Shown piece by piece: positions 24,473 through 33,476 of a DNA stretch of 64,000 bases (positions within the stretch are counted from its first letter, which is position 1; each line of letters starts with the position of its first letter). Source of the stretch: Peribacillus sp044761985 (lineage in GTDB: Bacteria > Bacillota > Bacilli > Bacillales > DSM-1321). The stretch covers positions 248,001 to 312,000 of the forward strand of contig NZ_JBIWDK010000003.1 in the NCBI RefSeq assembly GCF_044761985.1. Direction: 5' to 3'. Below the pieces are notes generated by a model, which worked only from the letters and a program-made list of their open reading frames with translations, had not been told where the DNA came from and did no database searches. Position numbers and translations under genes: made by a program.

Positions 24473-25522
24473 ATGAGTATGGATATTAAGAATGATACAT
24501 TTTTAAAAGCTGCTAGAGGAGAGAAAACGGATCATGTGCCAGTTTGGTATATGCGTCAGGCAGGTCGTTCACAGCCGGAATACCGTAAATTGAAGGAAAA
24601 GTATTCTCTTTTTGAAATTACACATCAGCCGGAATTATGCGCTTTTGTAACAAGATTGCCTGTTGAACAATATGATGTGGACGCAGCGATTTTATATAAA
24701 GATATTATGACACCGCTACCAGCATTGGGCGTGGATGTTGAAATCAAGTCAGGAATTGGTCCAGTCATTTCCAATCCGATACGATCATTGAAAGATGTTG
24801 AAAAATTAGGGGAATTGACTCCGGAAGAAGATATTCCTTATGTATTGGATACGATTAAATTATTAACGAACGAACAATTGACTGTCCCATTGATAGGGTT
24901 TTCTGGTGCACCGTTTACGATCGCTTCCTATATGATTGAGGGCGGCCCATCGAAAAACTATAATAAGACGAAAGCATTCATGTATTCCGAGCCAAAAGCA
25001 TGGTTTGCGTTAATGGACAAGTTAGCGGAAATGATCATTGTCTATGTGAAGGCACAGATTAAAGCTGGCGTTAAAGCCGTGCAAATCTTCGACTCATGGG
25101 TAGGTGCTTTAAATGTCGAGGATTATAGGGTGTTCATCAAACCTATCATGAATCGTATTTTCACTTCGTTACGTGAGGAAAGTGTACCGCTAATCATGTT
25201 CGGTGTCGGGGCAAGCCACTTGGCATTGGAATGGAATGACCTTCCTATCGATGTAGTAGGACTGGATTGGAGATTACCTATTTCACAAGCAAGGGAAATG
25301 GGCATTCAGAAAACGGTTCAGGGGAACCTGGATCCTGCCATCTTATTATCATCATGGGATATCATAGAGGAACGTGCTAAACAAATCCTTGATCAAGGCA
25401 TGCAACAGGATGGCTATATCTTCAATTTGGGACATGGAGTATTTCCTGATGTGAACCCGGAAACATTAAAGAAGTTGACCGCTTTTATACATGAATATTC
25501 ATCAAGCATGAAAAAAGGCTGA
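24473..25522 (+). CDS. hemE: uroporphyrinogen decarboxylase HemE
   Basis: 349 residues from the ATG at 24473 (AAAGGTGG upstream; an in-frame GTG at 24452 precedes it). Both family signatures are visible: PVWYMRQAGRS near residue 22 with the substrate-binding Arg residues, and the GFSGAPFTIASYMIEGG segment near residue 140. It converts uroporphyrinogen III to coproporphyrinogen III. First gene of hemE-hemH-hemY, the arrangement typical of the Gram-positive coproporphyrin pathway. Confidence 0.96.
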   Translation: MSMDIKNDTFLKAARGEKTDHVPVWYMRQAGRSQPEYRKLKEKYSLFEITHQPELCAFVTRLPVEQYDVDAAILYKDIMTPLPALGVDVEIKSGIGPVISNPIRSLKDVEKLGELTPEEDIPYVLDTIKLLTNEQLTVPLIGFSGAPFTIASYMIEGGPSKNYNKTKAFMYSEPKAWFALMDKLAEMIIVYVKAQIKAGVKAVQIFDSWVGALNVEDYRVFIKPIMNRIFTSLREESVPLIMFGVGASHLALEWNDLPIDVVGLDWRLPISQAREMGIQKTVQGNLDPAILLSSWDIIEERAKQILDQGMQQDGYIFNLGHGVFPDVNPETLKKLTAFIHEYSSSMKKG

Positions 25523-25596
25523 GCGAATCATTTGAAACGCACTGGCTAAAAGATGCAAAATAGATTGATCGAAATTTTCTAAAGAGGTGTAATTTC

Positions 25597-26529
25597 ATGA
25601 CAACGAAAAAAATGGGCCTTTTAGTCATGGCTTATGGAACTCCGTACACAGAAGAAGATATTGAAAGATACTATACGCATATCCGTCACGGAAGAAGACC
25701 GAGTGATGAATTAATGGATGACCTTAAAGGAAGATATAAAGCAATTGGAGGTTTGTCCCCCCTTGCAAAGATTACAGCAGGACAAGCTGAAGCGCTTGAA
25801 AAACAATTGAACTCCATCCAGGACGACATTGAATTCAAGGCTTATTTGGGCCTTAAGCATATCGAGCCATTCGTCGAGGACGCGGTTAAACAAATGCATG
25901 ATGACGGCATCACGGAGGCTGTCAGTATCGTATTGGCGCCCCATTTTTCAACTTTCAGTGTGAAGTCCTACAATGGACGGGCGCAGGATGAAGCGGCCAA
26001 ATATGGCATGAGCATTCAATCCGTTGAAAGCTGGTACGATGAGCCGAAATTCATCCAGTATTGGGTCGATCAATTAAAAGGCGTAATCGGGAAAATGACG
26101 TCAGAAGAACGTGATAATTATGCGTTGATCGTTTCGGCACACAGTCTTCCGGAAAAGATTCTACAATTGGGGGACCCATATCCGAAGCAGCTTGAAGAAA
26201 CGGCAAAATTGATTGCCGAGGGTGCGAGTGTCTCCAATTATGCGGTAGGTTGGCAAAGTGCTGGACAGACGCCAGAACCTTGGCTTGGCCCTGACGTTCA
26301 AGATCTTACAAGAGACCTTTATCATGAAAAAGGATTTAAGGCTTTCATTTACATTCCTGTAGGATTTGTAGCGGAGCATCTTGAAGTCCTATACGATAAT
26401 GATTATGAGTGTAAAGTGGTTACTGAGGAAATCGGGGCTGGATATTACCGTCCGGATATGCCAAATGTAAAACCGGCATTTATCGATGCCTTGGCTACCA
26501 TTGTTTTAAATAAGCTGGATGAGAAATAA
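25597..26529 (+). CDS. hemH: ferrochelatase HemH (coproporphyrin ferrochelatase)
   Basis: 310 residues, the monofunctional Bacillus length. The metal-binding His is in SAHSLPEK near residue 183, and the C-terminal half carries GWQSAGQTPEPWLGPDV and the second active-site Glu in PVGFVAEHLEVLYD. It inserts ferrous iron into coproporphyrin III in Firmicutes. RBS AAAGAGGTG, 74 bases after hemE. Confidence 0.95.
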   Translation: MTTKKMGLLVMAYGTPYTEEDIERYYTHIRHGRRPSDELMDDLKGRYKAIGGLSPLAKITAGQAEALEKQLNSIQDDIEFKAYLGLKHIEPFVEDAVKQMHDDGITEAVSIVLAPHFSTFSVKSYNGRAQDEAAKYGMSIQSVESWYDEPKFIQYWVDQLKGVIGKMTSEERDNYALIVSAHSLPEKILQLGDPYPKQLEETAKLIAEGASVSNYAVGWQSAGQTPEPWLGPDVQDLTRDLYHEKGFKAFIYIPVGFVAEHLEVLYDNDYECKVVTEEIGAGYYRPDMPNVKPAFIDALATIVLNKLDEK

Positions 26530-26553
26530 TTATTTTTAAAAAGAGGGCGATGA

Positions 26554-27993
26554 ATGGTGGATCAGCCTATAAAAACGATTGCCATAATCGGCGGAGGGAT
26601 AACCGGACTTGCTTCAGCTTATTATCTTCAAAAAAGGTTGAAGCAGGAAGGTCTTCCTCATGAAGTGCTTTTAATAGAAGCTGACCCTCGCTTGGGCGGG
26701 AAAATAAAGACCACCGTAAAGGATGGCTTTATCATCGAAAGAGGACCAGAATCATTTCCAGCCCAGAATTCACATGTAGTCCGCCTAGCGAGAGAAGTAG
26801 GTATGGAGGAACAGCTTGTAAGCATGAAGGATGGCAGTCTTTCCGTGTTAGTACGGGAAACGCTCTATCCTTTACCAAAGGGTACTTTAATAGGAATTCC
26901 GATGAAACTTGCTCCCTTTTTAAGGACCCAATCCATCAGTCTTTTCGGAAAGTTGAGAGCTGTGGCTGATTTAATCCTGCCTCGTTCTAAAGAAAAGAAG
27001 GATCAGTCGTTTGGCGGTTTCATCAGAAGGCGACTGGGTGATGAGGTATTTGAGAACCTAACAGAACCGGTGTTATCGAACATTGTTGCGGGGGATCTGG
27101 ACGGAATCAGTCTAATTTCCACGTTTCCTGATTTCTACGAAACCCAGCAAAAACATCGTAGTCTCATCATGGGCTTGAAGAAAAATACAGCTTCCAAGGA
27201 ATATTCCACGACAAGAAGAGACCAGCAAACGTTTAAGGCAGGGATGGAGTCGTTCATTCAGGCAATAGAAGGAAAACTTGCCCCTGAAACTTTCCTTAAG
27301 GGCGTAAGGGTAAGGGAAATTGACAAAGTGAACGATGAATATGTCATTCAATTGAATAATAATTCTGCGGTTCATGCCTCCTCAGTCATTGTGGCAACGC
27401 CCCATCAGGCTAGCTATAACATGTTTGCGAATTACCCCTACTTTGATATGCTAAGGGAAATGTCAGCCATCAGTGTGGCTACAATCTCTTTGGCATTCGA
27501 TGAAGACGCATTTAATATGGAATTAAGGGGTAGCGGTTTTGTGGTGTCCCGAAACAGTGATTATACAGTTACTTGCTGTTCATACACTCATAAGAAGTGG
27601 CCACATATGACACCGGCCGGAAAAATTCTACTTCGCTGTTACATCGGACGCTCCGGTGACGAAACGGTGGTAGACTTATCAGATGAAGAAATCATAAGGA
27701 TTGTATTGGATGATCTGAACAAAACGATGTCGATAACCAAGGAACCTGACTTTGCATTGATCAGTCGATGGAAAAAGACCATGCCGCAGTATACGGTCGG
27801 TCATAAAGAAAAGGTTGAACAGTTAAAGAAAAGCATCAGAACTGAACTACCCGGTGTCTTTCTTGCCGGCAGTTCTTATGATGGTTTCAGTTTGCCAGAC
27901 TGCATCGGTCAATCCGAGAAAGTGGTGAAGGAGGTCTTTGACTTCATTCAACAAGTCGATGCCACTCCCATAAAAACAGTGTCTGTCCATTGA
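26554..27993 (+). CDS. hemY: coproporphyrinogen III / protoporphyrinogen oxidase HemY
   Basis: 479 residues. FAD-binding Rossmann motif IIGGGITGLASAYYL at the N-terminus, ERGPESF near residue 66, and the C-terminal FAD segment PGVFLAGSSYDGFSLPDCIGQSE. In Gram-positives this oxygen-dependent enzyme makes coproporphyrin III, the HemH substrate. A GTG start 24 bases after hemH shows operon coupling. A terminator stem overlaps the end of the gene. Confidence 0.95.
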   Translation: MVDQPIKTIAIIGGGITGLASAYYLQKRLKQEGLPHEVLLIEADPRLGGKIKTTVKDGFIIERGPESFPAQNSHVVRLAREVGMEEQLVSMKDGSLSVLVRETLYPLPKGTLIGIPMKLAPFLRTQSISLFGKLRAVADLILPRSKEKKDQSFGGFIRRRLGDEVFENLTEPVLSNIVAGDLDGISLISTFPDFYETQQKHRSLIMGLKKNTASKEYSTTRRDQQTFKAGMESFIQAIEGKLAPETFLKGVRVREIDKVNDEYVIQLNNNSAVHASSVIVATPHQASYNMFANYPYFDMLREMSAISVATISLAFDEDAFNMELRGSGFVVSRNSDYTVTCCSYTHKKWPHMTPAGKILLRCYIGRSGDETVVDLSDEEIIRIVLDDLNKTMSITKEPDFALISRWKKTMPQYTVGHKEKVEQLKKSIRTELPGVFLAGSSYDGFSLPDCIGQSEKVVKEVFDFIQQVDATPIKTVSVH

Positions 27994-28013
27994 TGGGTAG
28001 TCACTGTTTTATT
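27973..28013 (+). terminator. intrinsic terminator overlapping the hemY stop
   Basis: AAAACAGTG / CACTGTTTT stem with a 20-base loop, spanning the hemY stop codon, followed by ATT. Confidence 0.65.
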
Positions 28014-28059
28014 GATAAACGGGAAGGCCAGTGAATCATATATTGGTAAATCGATTGAA

Positions 28060-28122
28060 TTACAAGAGATGTTTTGGTAAGATATAATAGAACTTATTGA
28101 CCGTTTCTTTATTTTGGTCAGA
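28060..28122 (+). promoter_or_regulatory. yhgD promoter and inverted-repeat operator
   Basis: TTACAA (28060-28065), 17 bases, TATAAT (28083-28088). Just downstream is TGACC ... GGTCA (28098-28121), an inverted repeat positioned to block transcription, likely the TetR regulator's own site. Confidence 0.6.
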
Positions 28123-28135
28123 TTTGGGGTGAGGA

Positions 28136-28711
28136 ATGTCTGTTGATCGTAAAAAATTGATTTTAGAAGCTGCTACTAAATCCTTTTCTCTCTTTGGATA
28201 CAAGGCAACGACGATGGATCAAGTAGCTAAAATTGCCAATGTTGGTAAAGGTACGATCTATACCTTTTATAAGAATAAAGAAGAGCTGTTCAAAGAAATT
28301 GTCCAACGGATGATAGAGGAAATGAAGTATGAAGCTGAACAATCCTTCGATCAAGAATTACCCTTCTTCGAGAATCTGCATAGAGCTGTGTATCGTATTC
28401 TGGAATTTAGGCAGGAACATCAATTATCCTTGAAACTTCTTCAGGAAGAAAGGGAAATTGGGACGCCGGCTGTTCAGGATATGGTGAATGAAATGGAAGA
28501 AGCCATAGTGTCGTATATTAAAGAAAAACTAATAGCGGCGATTGAAAAGGGTTACATTCAGGACTGTGACCCGGAGATAACCGCTTTCCTCATGTTAAAA
28601 ATGTATCTTGCCCTCATTTTTGATTGGGAACGGTATCATGAACCATTAGGGAAAGAAGAAATTGCCGAGTTATTCAAAGTATATTTATTCAAAGGGTTAT
28701 CAGTTACTTGA
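28136..28711 (+). CDS. yhgD: TetR/AcrR family regulator YhgD
   Basis: 191 residues. N-terminal TetR helix-turn-helix (FSLFGYKATTMDQVAKIANVGKGTIYTFYKNKEELF, about residues 17-52 in two parts) and a helical ligand-binding domain. It follows hemY as yhgD does in B. subtilis, where yhgD lies next to the yhgE transporter-like gene; no yhgE is present here, so its regulon is unclear apart from likely autoregulation. RBS GGGGTGAGG. Confidence 0.85.
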   Translation: MSVDRKKLILEAATKSFSLFGYKATTMDQVAKIANVGKGTIYTFYKNKEELFKEIVQRMIEEMKYEAEQSFDQELPFFENLHRAVYRILEFRQEHQLSLKLLQEEREIGTPAVQDMVNEMEEAIVSYIKEKLIAAIEKGYIQDCDPEITAFLMLKMYLALIFDWERYHEPLGKEEIAELFKVYLFKGLSVT

Positions 28712-28772
28712 TAATTCTTTTTTTTGTCTTTTGACCTTCATACCTGTGTTCATCTGTTGTAAAAGAACAGAT

Positions 28773-28806
28773 AAAAAGACGATTCCAAAAAAGGAATCGT
28801 CTTTTT
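28773..28806. terminator. bidirectional terminator between yhgD and yhfH
   Basis: AAAAAGACGATTCC aaaaaa GGAATCGTCTTTTT, perfect 14-base stem between convergent genes. Confidence 0.92.
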
Positions 28807-28875
28807 ATCTGGGGATAGGTCAGTTGGTGTAACCCTATATGGATCATCCTACTGGATGGTAAAACACTTAAACTC

Positions 28876-29004
28876 TCATTCTCCAGTAAGGCAATGATCA
28901 CATTGGTTTCCGTAACATTCGTGCTGTTCTTCAATTTTCTTTCCACAATCCACACACTGCTTTGGAGGTAAGTTTCTAAAGAACTCTACGCTACTTTGAA
29001 TCAT
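28876..29004 (-). CDS. yhfH: YhfH family small zinc-ribbon-like protein
   Basis: 42 residues. After FFRNLPPK comes CVDCG, then CYGNQCDHC, giving five Cys including CxxC pairs able to bind zinc. This is the Bacillus YhfH pattern (NLPPK-C-x2-CG ... HECYGN). AGGAG lies nine bases before the ATG. An unrelated longer frame on the same strand over this interval lacks any family features. Function is unknown. Confidence 0.85.
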   Translation of the reverse strand: MIQSSVEFFRNLPPKQCVDCGKKIEEQHECYGNQCDHCLTGE

Positions 29005-29174
29005 GAACATCATCTCCTGAATTTTTTTATTAATCTGATTTCTATAGATTTATTGTATTATAACAGAGTGATAATGTCAACTAATGTTTTATAACATATG
29101 TGAAAAAGATGAAATGAGGGGGAGAATAGTTTATATTTATGGGGAAGTCATGAGAGAATAAAGGAGTGCCAAAG

Positions 29175-29909
29175 ATGAAAATCACCGTAATTGGCTGCTG
29201 GGGCGGCTACCCAGCTAAAAATGAGGCAAGTTCCGGCTATTTGCTTGAATATGAAGATTTTCGCATTCTACTCGATTGTGGAAGCGGTGTTTTATCGCAG
29301 CTACAAAATCACATGAAACCTGAAGAACTTGATGCGGTCGTGCTATCACATTATCACCCAGATCATGTAGCGGATATTGGTGTCTTACAGCATGCGGCAC
29401 TAATACAGCAAATCTTGGGCAGTGAAAAAAGGACCATTCCTATATATGGCCATGATTTGGATACTACGGAATTCGAAAAGTTAACATATAAGGATATTAC
29501 AAATGGAGTGGCCTATTCCACTGATGAACCTTTAACGATTGGACCGTGCACTTTTACTTTTATGAAGACGAAACATCCTGTGCCATGCTTTGCCATGAGA
29601 ATCGAAGCTGAAGATCATGCCCTTGTTTATACGGGGGATAGTGCCTATATGGATGAATTGGCTGAATTTGCGAAGGACGCCAATGTTTTATTGTGTGAAA
29701 GTAATTTTTACAGCAACATGGACGGCACGAAGGCTGGTCATATGACGGCAAGGGAAGCGGGAATGCTCGCCGATAAGGCCGACGCCCAACTTTTGTTGTT
29801 GACCCACCTCCCACATTATGGAGACCTCAACCAACTCAAAAAAGAGGCTTCCGAGGTTTTTAAACGGGAAATTGCTATAGCCAAAAGCAATCTTGAATTT
29901 CAATTATAA
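29175..29909 (+). CDS. yhfI: YhfI, metallo-beta-lactamase fold hydrolase
   Basis: 244 residues from the ATG at 29175; AAGGAG is eight bases upstream. The MBL metal motif is VLSHYHPDHVADIG near residue 57, with the later Asp in YTGDSAYMDEL and His in THLPHYGD. The overall shape resembles RNase Z-like or phosphodiesterase MBL proteins, but the substrate is unknown. It is closely followed by lplJ, as in B. subtilis, suggesting one transcript. Confidence 0.88.
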   Translation: MKITVIGCWGGYPAKNEASSGYLLEYEDFRILLDCGSGVLSQLQNHMKPEELDAVVLSHYHPDHVADIGVLQHAALIQQILGSEKRTIPIYGHDLDTTEFEKLTYKDITNGVAYSTDEPLTIGPCTFTFMKTKHPVPCFAMRIEAEDHALVYTGDSAYMDELAEFAKDANVLLCESNFYSNMDGTKAGHMTAREAGMLADKADAQLLLLTHLPHYGDLNQLKKEASEVFKREIAIAKSNLEFQL

Positions 29910-29960
29910 AAATATTTGAACGAACAAATGGATGAAGAACGCCGACAAGGGGGAGCTACG

Positions 29961-30950
29961 TTGCTTTTTATTGATAATAAAGGTATTACAGATCCACAGA
30001 TTAATTTAGCTATTGAAGAATATGCGCTCAAACACTTGAATATTGATGAAACTTTTCTTTTATTCTACATAAACCGTCCGTCCATCATTATCGGGAGGAA
30101 CCAAAATACGATAGAGGAAATCAATTCGGATTATGTTGAAGAAAACGGGATTACCGTTGTCCGCCGACTTTCAGGGGGAGGGGCTGTTTATCATGATTTG
30201 GGGAATCTTAATTTCAGCTTCATCACGAAAGATGATGGGGACAGCTTTCATAATTTCAAAAAATTCACTGAGCCGGTCGTTCAGACGCTCGAAAAATTGG
30301 GAATACATGCTGAACTAAGCGGACGTAATGATATCCTCGCCGAAGGAAAGAAAATTTCCGGTAATGCGATGTTTTCAACGAAAGGCAGGATGTTCAGTCA
30401 CGGTACCTTGCTGTTTAATTCGGAAATGGACCACATCGTTTCGGCCTTGAAGGTGAAGAAAGATAAAATTGAGTCAAAGGGCATTAAATCGATTAGGAGC
30501 CGGGTTGGAAATATTGCCGACTTTCTTAAAGAACCGATGTCAGTGGAAGAATTCCGTTCTTTCCTTTTGAAGAATATTTTTGAAGATAGTGAAGTCATTC
30601 CGGAGTACGTTCTAACAGAGGACGACTGGAAAAGAATCCACGAGATCTCAAAAGAAAGATATCAAAACTGGGAATGGAACTACGGGAAGTCCCCTAAATT
30701 CAATGTGCAGAATTCTCATAGATTCCCCGTTGGATCGGTGGATATCCGTCTAGAAGTGAGCAAGGGAATCATTAGGAACTGCAAAATTTATGGTGACTTT
30801 TTCGGAGTGGGGGAAGTTACGGATATCGAGCAAAAACTGATCGGAGTCCGGTATGAAAAGGAATCGATTAATCGTATTTTAGATGAAATTGATGTCCACC
30901 ATTATTTTGGCAATGTAACAAAAGAAGAAATTTTAGCACTCATCTTTTAA
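29961..30950 (+). CDS. lplJ: lipoate-protein ligase LplJ
   Basis: 329 residues from the TTG at 29961, which gives the family start (M)LFIDN and has AAGGGGGAG six bases upstream; the open frame extends back to 29916 without a better site. Motifs: RRLSGGGAVYHDLGNLNFSF near residue 70 (lipoyl-adenylate binding) and GRNDILAEGKKISGNA near residue 123 with the catalytic Lys. It attaches free lipoate to E2 and GcvH proteins. Lies 51 bases after yhfI. Confidence 0.93.
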   Translation: MLFIDNKGITDPQINLAIEEYALKHLNIDETFLLFYINRPSIIIGRNQNTIEEINSDYVEENGITVVRRLSGGGAVYHDLGNLNFSFITKDDGDSFHNFKKFTEPVVQTLEKLGIHAELSGRNDILAEGKKISGNAMFSTKGRMFSHGTLLFNSEMDHIVSALKVKKDKIESKGIKSIRSRVGNIADFLKEPMSVEEFRSFLLKNIFEDSEVIPEYVLTEDDWKRIHEISKERYQNWEWNYGKSPKFNVQNSHRFPVGSVDIRLEVSKGIIRNCKIYGDFFGVGEVTDIEQKLIGVRYEKESINRILDEIDVHHYFGNVTKEEILALIF

Positions 30951-30955
30951 TGATT

Positions 30956-30991
30956 GAAAAAGCTGTCCTCGTAAATGGGGACGGCTTTTGT
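30956..30991 (+). terminator. intrinsic terminator of lplJ
   Basis: AAAAGCTGTCC / GGGACGGCTTTTG hairpin just after the stop. Confidence 0.78.
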
Positions 30992-31032
30992 GTCTAATTA
31001 TGACAATAATTGCTTAAAAATGGATATAATTG

Positions 31033-31061
31033 TTGATGTTGGTTCTTTCTTTTACTATAAT
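31033..31061 (+). promoter_or_regulatory. sigma-A promoter of lcfB
   Basis: TTGATG (31033-31038), 17 bases, TATAAT (31056-31061); the FadR-type operator lies just downstream. Confidence 0.7.
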
Positions 31062-31088
31062 AAAAGTGTATTTAGTTTGCGTTAAAAA

Positions 31089-31106
31089 TGAATGACTGCT
31101 CATTCA
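31089..31106 (+). promoter_or_regulatory. FadR-type operator of lcfB
   Basis: TGAATGACTGCTCATTCA, a palindrome differing from the B. subtilis FadR consensus TGAATGAMTANTCATTCA only in the centre. It follows the -10 by about 28 bases, a position where binding would block transcription until acyl-CoA releases FadR. Confidence 0.85.
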
Positions 31107-31134
31107 TGCTATGTACACAGGGGGAGGGAGAACG

Positions 31135-32679
31135 ATGAATTTATCTGAACAGCTTCATCAAACAGCTTTAATAAAGGCTGATAAGCCAGCTTATTACTTT
31201 ATGGATCAATCCACTTCATATAGAGAACTGGATGCGGCCGTATCAAAGTTTGCAGACGAACTACATAAGCTTGGTGTCTCAAAAGGTGATAATATTGCCT
31301 TGCTTCTCGGCAATTCTCCACATTTCATTATTTCGATGTATGGCGCACTACGAACAGGGGCCACTGTCATACCTGTTAATCCAATCTATTCGCCAGATGA
31401 AATCGGGTATATATTGAATAACGGTGATGTCAAGGTAGTGGTGGCTTTAGACAAGCTTTCACCATTATTGGAGAAGTTGAATCCGATACTTTCAAGTGTT
31501 GAGAATTACGTCATTTGTGAAACGCAACCAGATAATGGGGAGATGAGTAAACTTAGCATTTACCCTAAAATGAAATCGTTTACACAGATGATAGCATCAG
31601 GGGATGTCCAGTTCAAAGGACCCGATTTAGATCCGGAAGACACAGCCATTATTCTATACACGTCGGGGACTACTGGAAAACCAAAAGGCGCCATGCTATC
31701 CCATAAGAACATCTACTCGAATGCACACGATACGGGTGAGTACTTAAACATTACGGAAGATGACCGTGTGGTGACAACGTTGCCCATGTTTCATGTATTC
31801 AGCCTGACTGTCGTCGTGAATGCCCCATTATTAAGCGGGGGCACACTGTTAATCGTTCCACAATTCAGTCCGAAGGAAATTTTCAGGCTAATCAAAAAAT
31901 ATGAGGCGACGGTCTTTGCTGGTGTTCCTACCATGTATAATTTCCTGCTTCAATATCCTGATGGTACGGCTGAAGAACTTGAATCATTACGTTTTTGCAT
32001 TTCGGGAGGCTCGGCTTTGCCTGTATCCCTTCTTGAATCCTTCGAGAAAAAATTCAATGTGAATATCTCAGAAGGGTATGGTTTATCCGAAGCTTCTCCC
32101 GTAACCTGCTTCAACCCCTTGGATCGCCCAAGGAAAGCAGGCTCGATTGGAACCAATATAGTCAATGTCGAAAATAAAGTCGTGAATGAATTAGGAGAAG
32201 AAGTAGGGGTCAATGAAGTTGGCGAGTTAATTGTCAGAGGGCCGAACGTAATGAAGGGGTATTATAAAATGCCTGAAGAATCGGCTGCCGTTTTAAAAGA
32301 TGGCTGGCTTTATACCGGAGACTTAGCCCGTATGGATGAAGAAGGCTACTTTTTCATTGTGGACCGTAAAAAGGAACTCATTATTGTGGGCGGGTACAAT
32401 GTTTACCCGCGCGAGGTAGAGGAGGTTCTGTATGCCCATCCCGAAGTCGTGGAAGCGGCAGCGATAGGCGTTCCAGATCCGAATCAGGGCGAAGTCGTCC
32501 AATGCTTTGTAGTGAAGAAAAATGACGCGTTGAGTGAGGAAGAATTACTTGCTTATTGTTTAGAGCATTTAGCCAAGTATAAAGTTCCGGCCAAAATCGA
32601 GTTTATAGACGAGCTCCCAAAAAATACGACAGGCAAGATCTTGCGTCGTAGCTTAAAAACCCATGTAACCCAAGTGTGA
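31135..32679 (+). CDS. lcfB: long-chain fatty-acid-CoA ligase LcfB
   Basis: 514 residues from the ATG at 31135 (GGGGGAGGG upstream; the in-frame ATG at 31111 is within the operator-proximal leader). Adenylate-forming motifs: YTSGTTGKPKG near residue 172, YGLSEASPV near 308, GWLYTGDLA near 392, and KNTTGKILRR with the catalytic Lys near the C-terminus. It activates long-chain fatty acids at the membrane face for beta-oxidation. The FadR-like operator upstream matches the known regulation of lcfB. Confidence 0.94.
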   Translation: MNLSEQLHQTALIKADKPAYYFMDQSTSYRELDAAVSKFADELHKLGVSKGDNIALLLGNSPHFIISMYGALRTGATVIPVNPIYSPDEIGYILNNGDVKVVVALDKLSPLLEKLNPILSSVENYVICETQPDNGEMSKLSIYPKMKSFTQMIASGDVQFKGPDLDPEDTAIILYTSGTTGKPKGAMLSHKNIYSNAHDTGEYLNITEDDRVVTTLPMFHVFSLTVVVNAPLLSGGTLLIVPQFSPKEIFRLIKKYEATVFAGVPTMYNFLLQYPDGTAEELESLRFCISGGSALPVSLLESFEKKFNVNISEGYGLSEASPVTCFNPLDRPRKAGSIGTNIVNVENKVVNELGEEVGVNEVGELIVRGPNVMKGYYKMPEESAAVLKDGWLYTGDLARMDEEGYFFIVDRKKELIIVGGYNVYPREVEEVLYAHPEVVEAAAIGVPDPNQGEVVQCFVVKKNDALSEEELLAYCLEHLAKYKVPAKIEFIDELPKNTTGKILRRSLKTHVTQV

Positions 32680-32696
32680 ATGATACCTAATTAGAT

Positions 32697-32735
32697 AGGA
32701 GACAATGGCCTTATGTGCTATTGTCTTCTTTTTTG
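32697..32735 (+). terminator. intrinsic terminator of lcfB
   Basis: GACAATGGC / GCTATTGTC stem (one GU pair) followed by TTCTTTTTT. Confidence 0.78.
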
Positions 32736-32857
32736 TACAGCCGATTTGACTAGTAAATGCATAAATTATATGAACTGAGCCTTTATCTTGCTTATTTTTT
32801 TCAAAAGAGATATTATGGTTATTAAAAATTTCCCTAGATGAAAGGAGAAGAGGAAGA

Positions 32858-33385
32858 ATGAGAGATGTAAAACTTTTAGATATATTCACCCACCCCATTG
32901 CTCAAAAATACCTGAACCGTTCAGGGATGGCCCATGCAATAGCCGTATCCTATCATGCATTTCATATGGCAAAGGAATACAATGTAGATCCTGATATCGC
33001 TGCAAAGGCCGGACTTCTGCATGATATGGGCCACTTCACATGGTACAGCAATGGAAAATGGGACTATGACCTGTATAAACAGAACGACATCCATCCAATC
33101 AAAGGGGCTGAGAGAGCCCATAAGTTGTTAATCCGGCTTGGAGAAAACCCGATTAAAGCCAAAACCATTTCCCTCGCGATCCTATTTCACACCGATTCGT
33201 TTTTACCTTCAAATGATATAACTCGAACGCCACTTCAGCAGGTCGTCAAATGGGCCGATGAGAAAGATGAAGAAGAAGGCGGAAAACACCATTACCGAAA
33301 AATTGATTTCCTGCGTGCAAAAGAAAGCATCATTAAATTAGACACACTCATTGATGAAGAGGAAAGGAAAAAGCTATCATCCTAA
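32858..33385 (+). CDS. HD-domain phosphohydrolase-like protein
   Basis: 175 residues, ATG preceded by AAAGGAGAAGAGG. The HD metal motif GLLHDMGH is near residue 52, with an upstream His (MAHAIAVSYHAFH) and downstream IHPIKGAERAHKLL and HTDSF/WADEKD, matching the HD superfamily of nucleotide phosphohydrolases. No partner domain is present. I do not recognise the specific family or a B. subtilis counterpart at this place. Confidence 0.75.
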   Translation: MRDVKLLDIFTHPIAQKYLNRSGMAHAIAVSYHAFHMAKEYNVDPDIAAKAGLLHDMGHFTWYSNGKWDYDLYKQNDIHPIKGAERAHKLLIRLGENPIKAKTISLAILFHTDSFLPSNDITRTPLQQVVKWADEKDEEEGGKHHYRKIDFLRAKESIIKLDTLIDEEERKKLSS

Positions 33386-33411
33386 GTATCGACGGATGAT
33401 AGCTTTTTCTA
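33368..33411 (+). terminator. intrinsic terminator overlapping the HD gene end
   Basis: AAAGCTATCATC / GATGATAGCTTTTT perfect stem, left arm within the last codons of the gene. Confidence 0.88.
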
Positions 33412-33476
33412 TTACAGAATGTAAGTTTATGATGAATTCAAGTGTTCGAAGTCATGGGCATTTTCATCTTCGGTTC

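Noticed and set aside
28704..28955. 83-codon minus-strand open frame
   Set aside because: Overlaps yhfH in another frame and runs through the yhgD/yhfH terminator; YhfH has a family pattern and RBS.
32653..32898. 81-codon minus-strand open frame
   Set aside because: Runs through the lcfB terminator and the start of the HD gene; composition is not protein-like.
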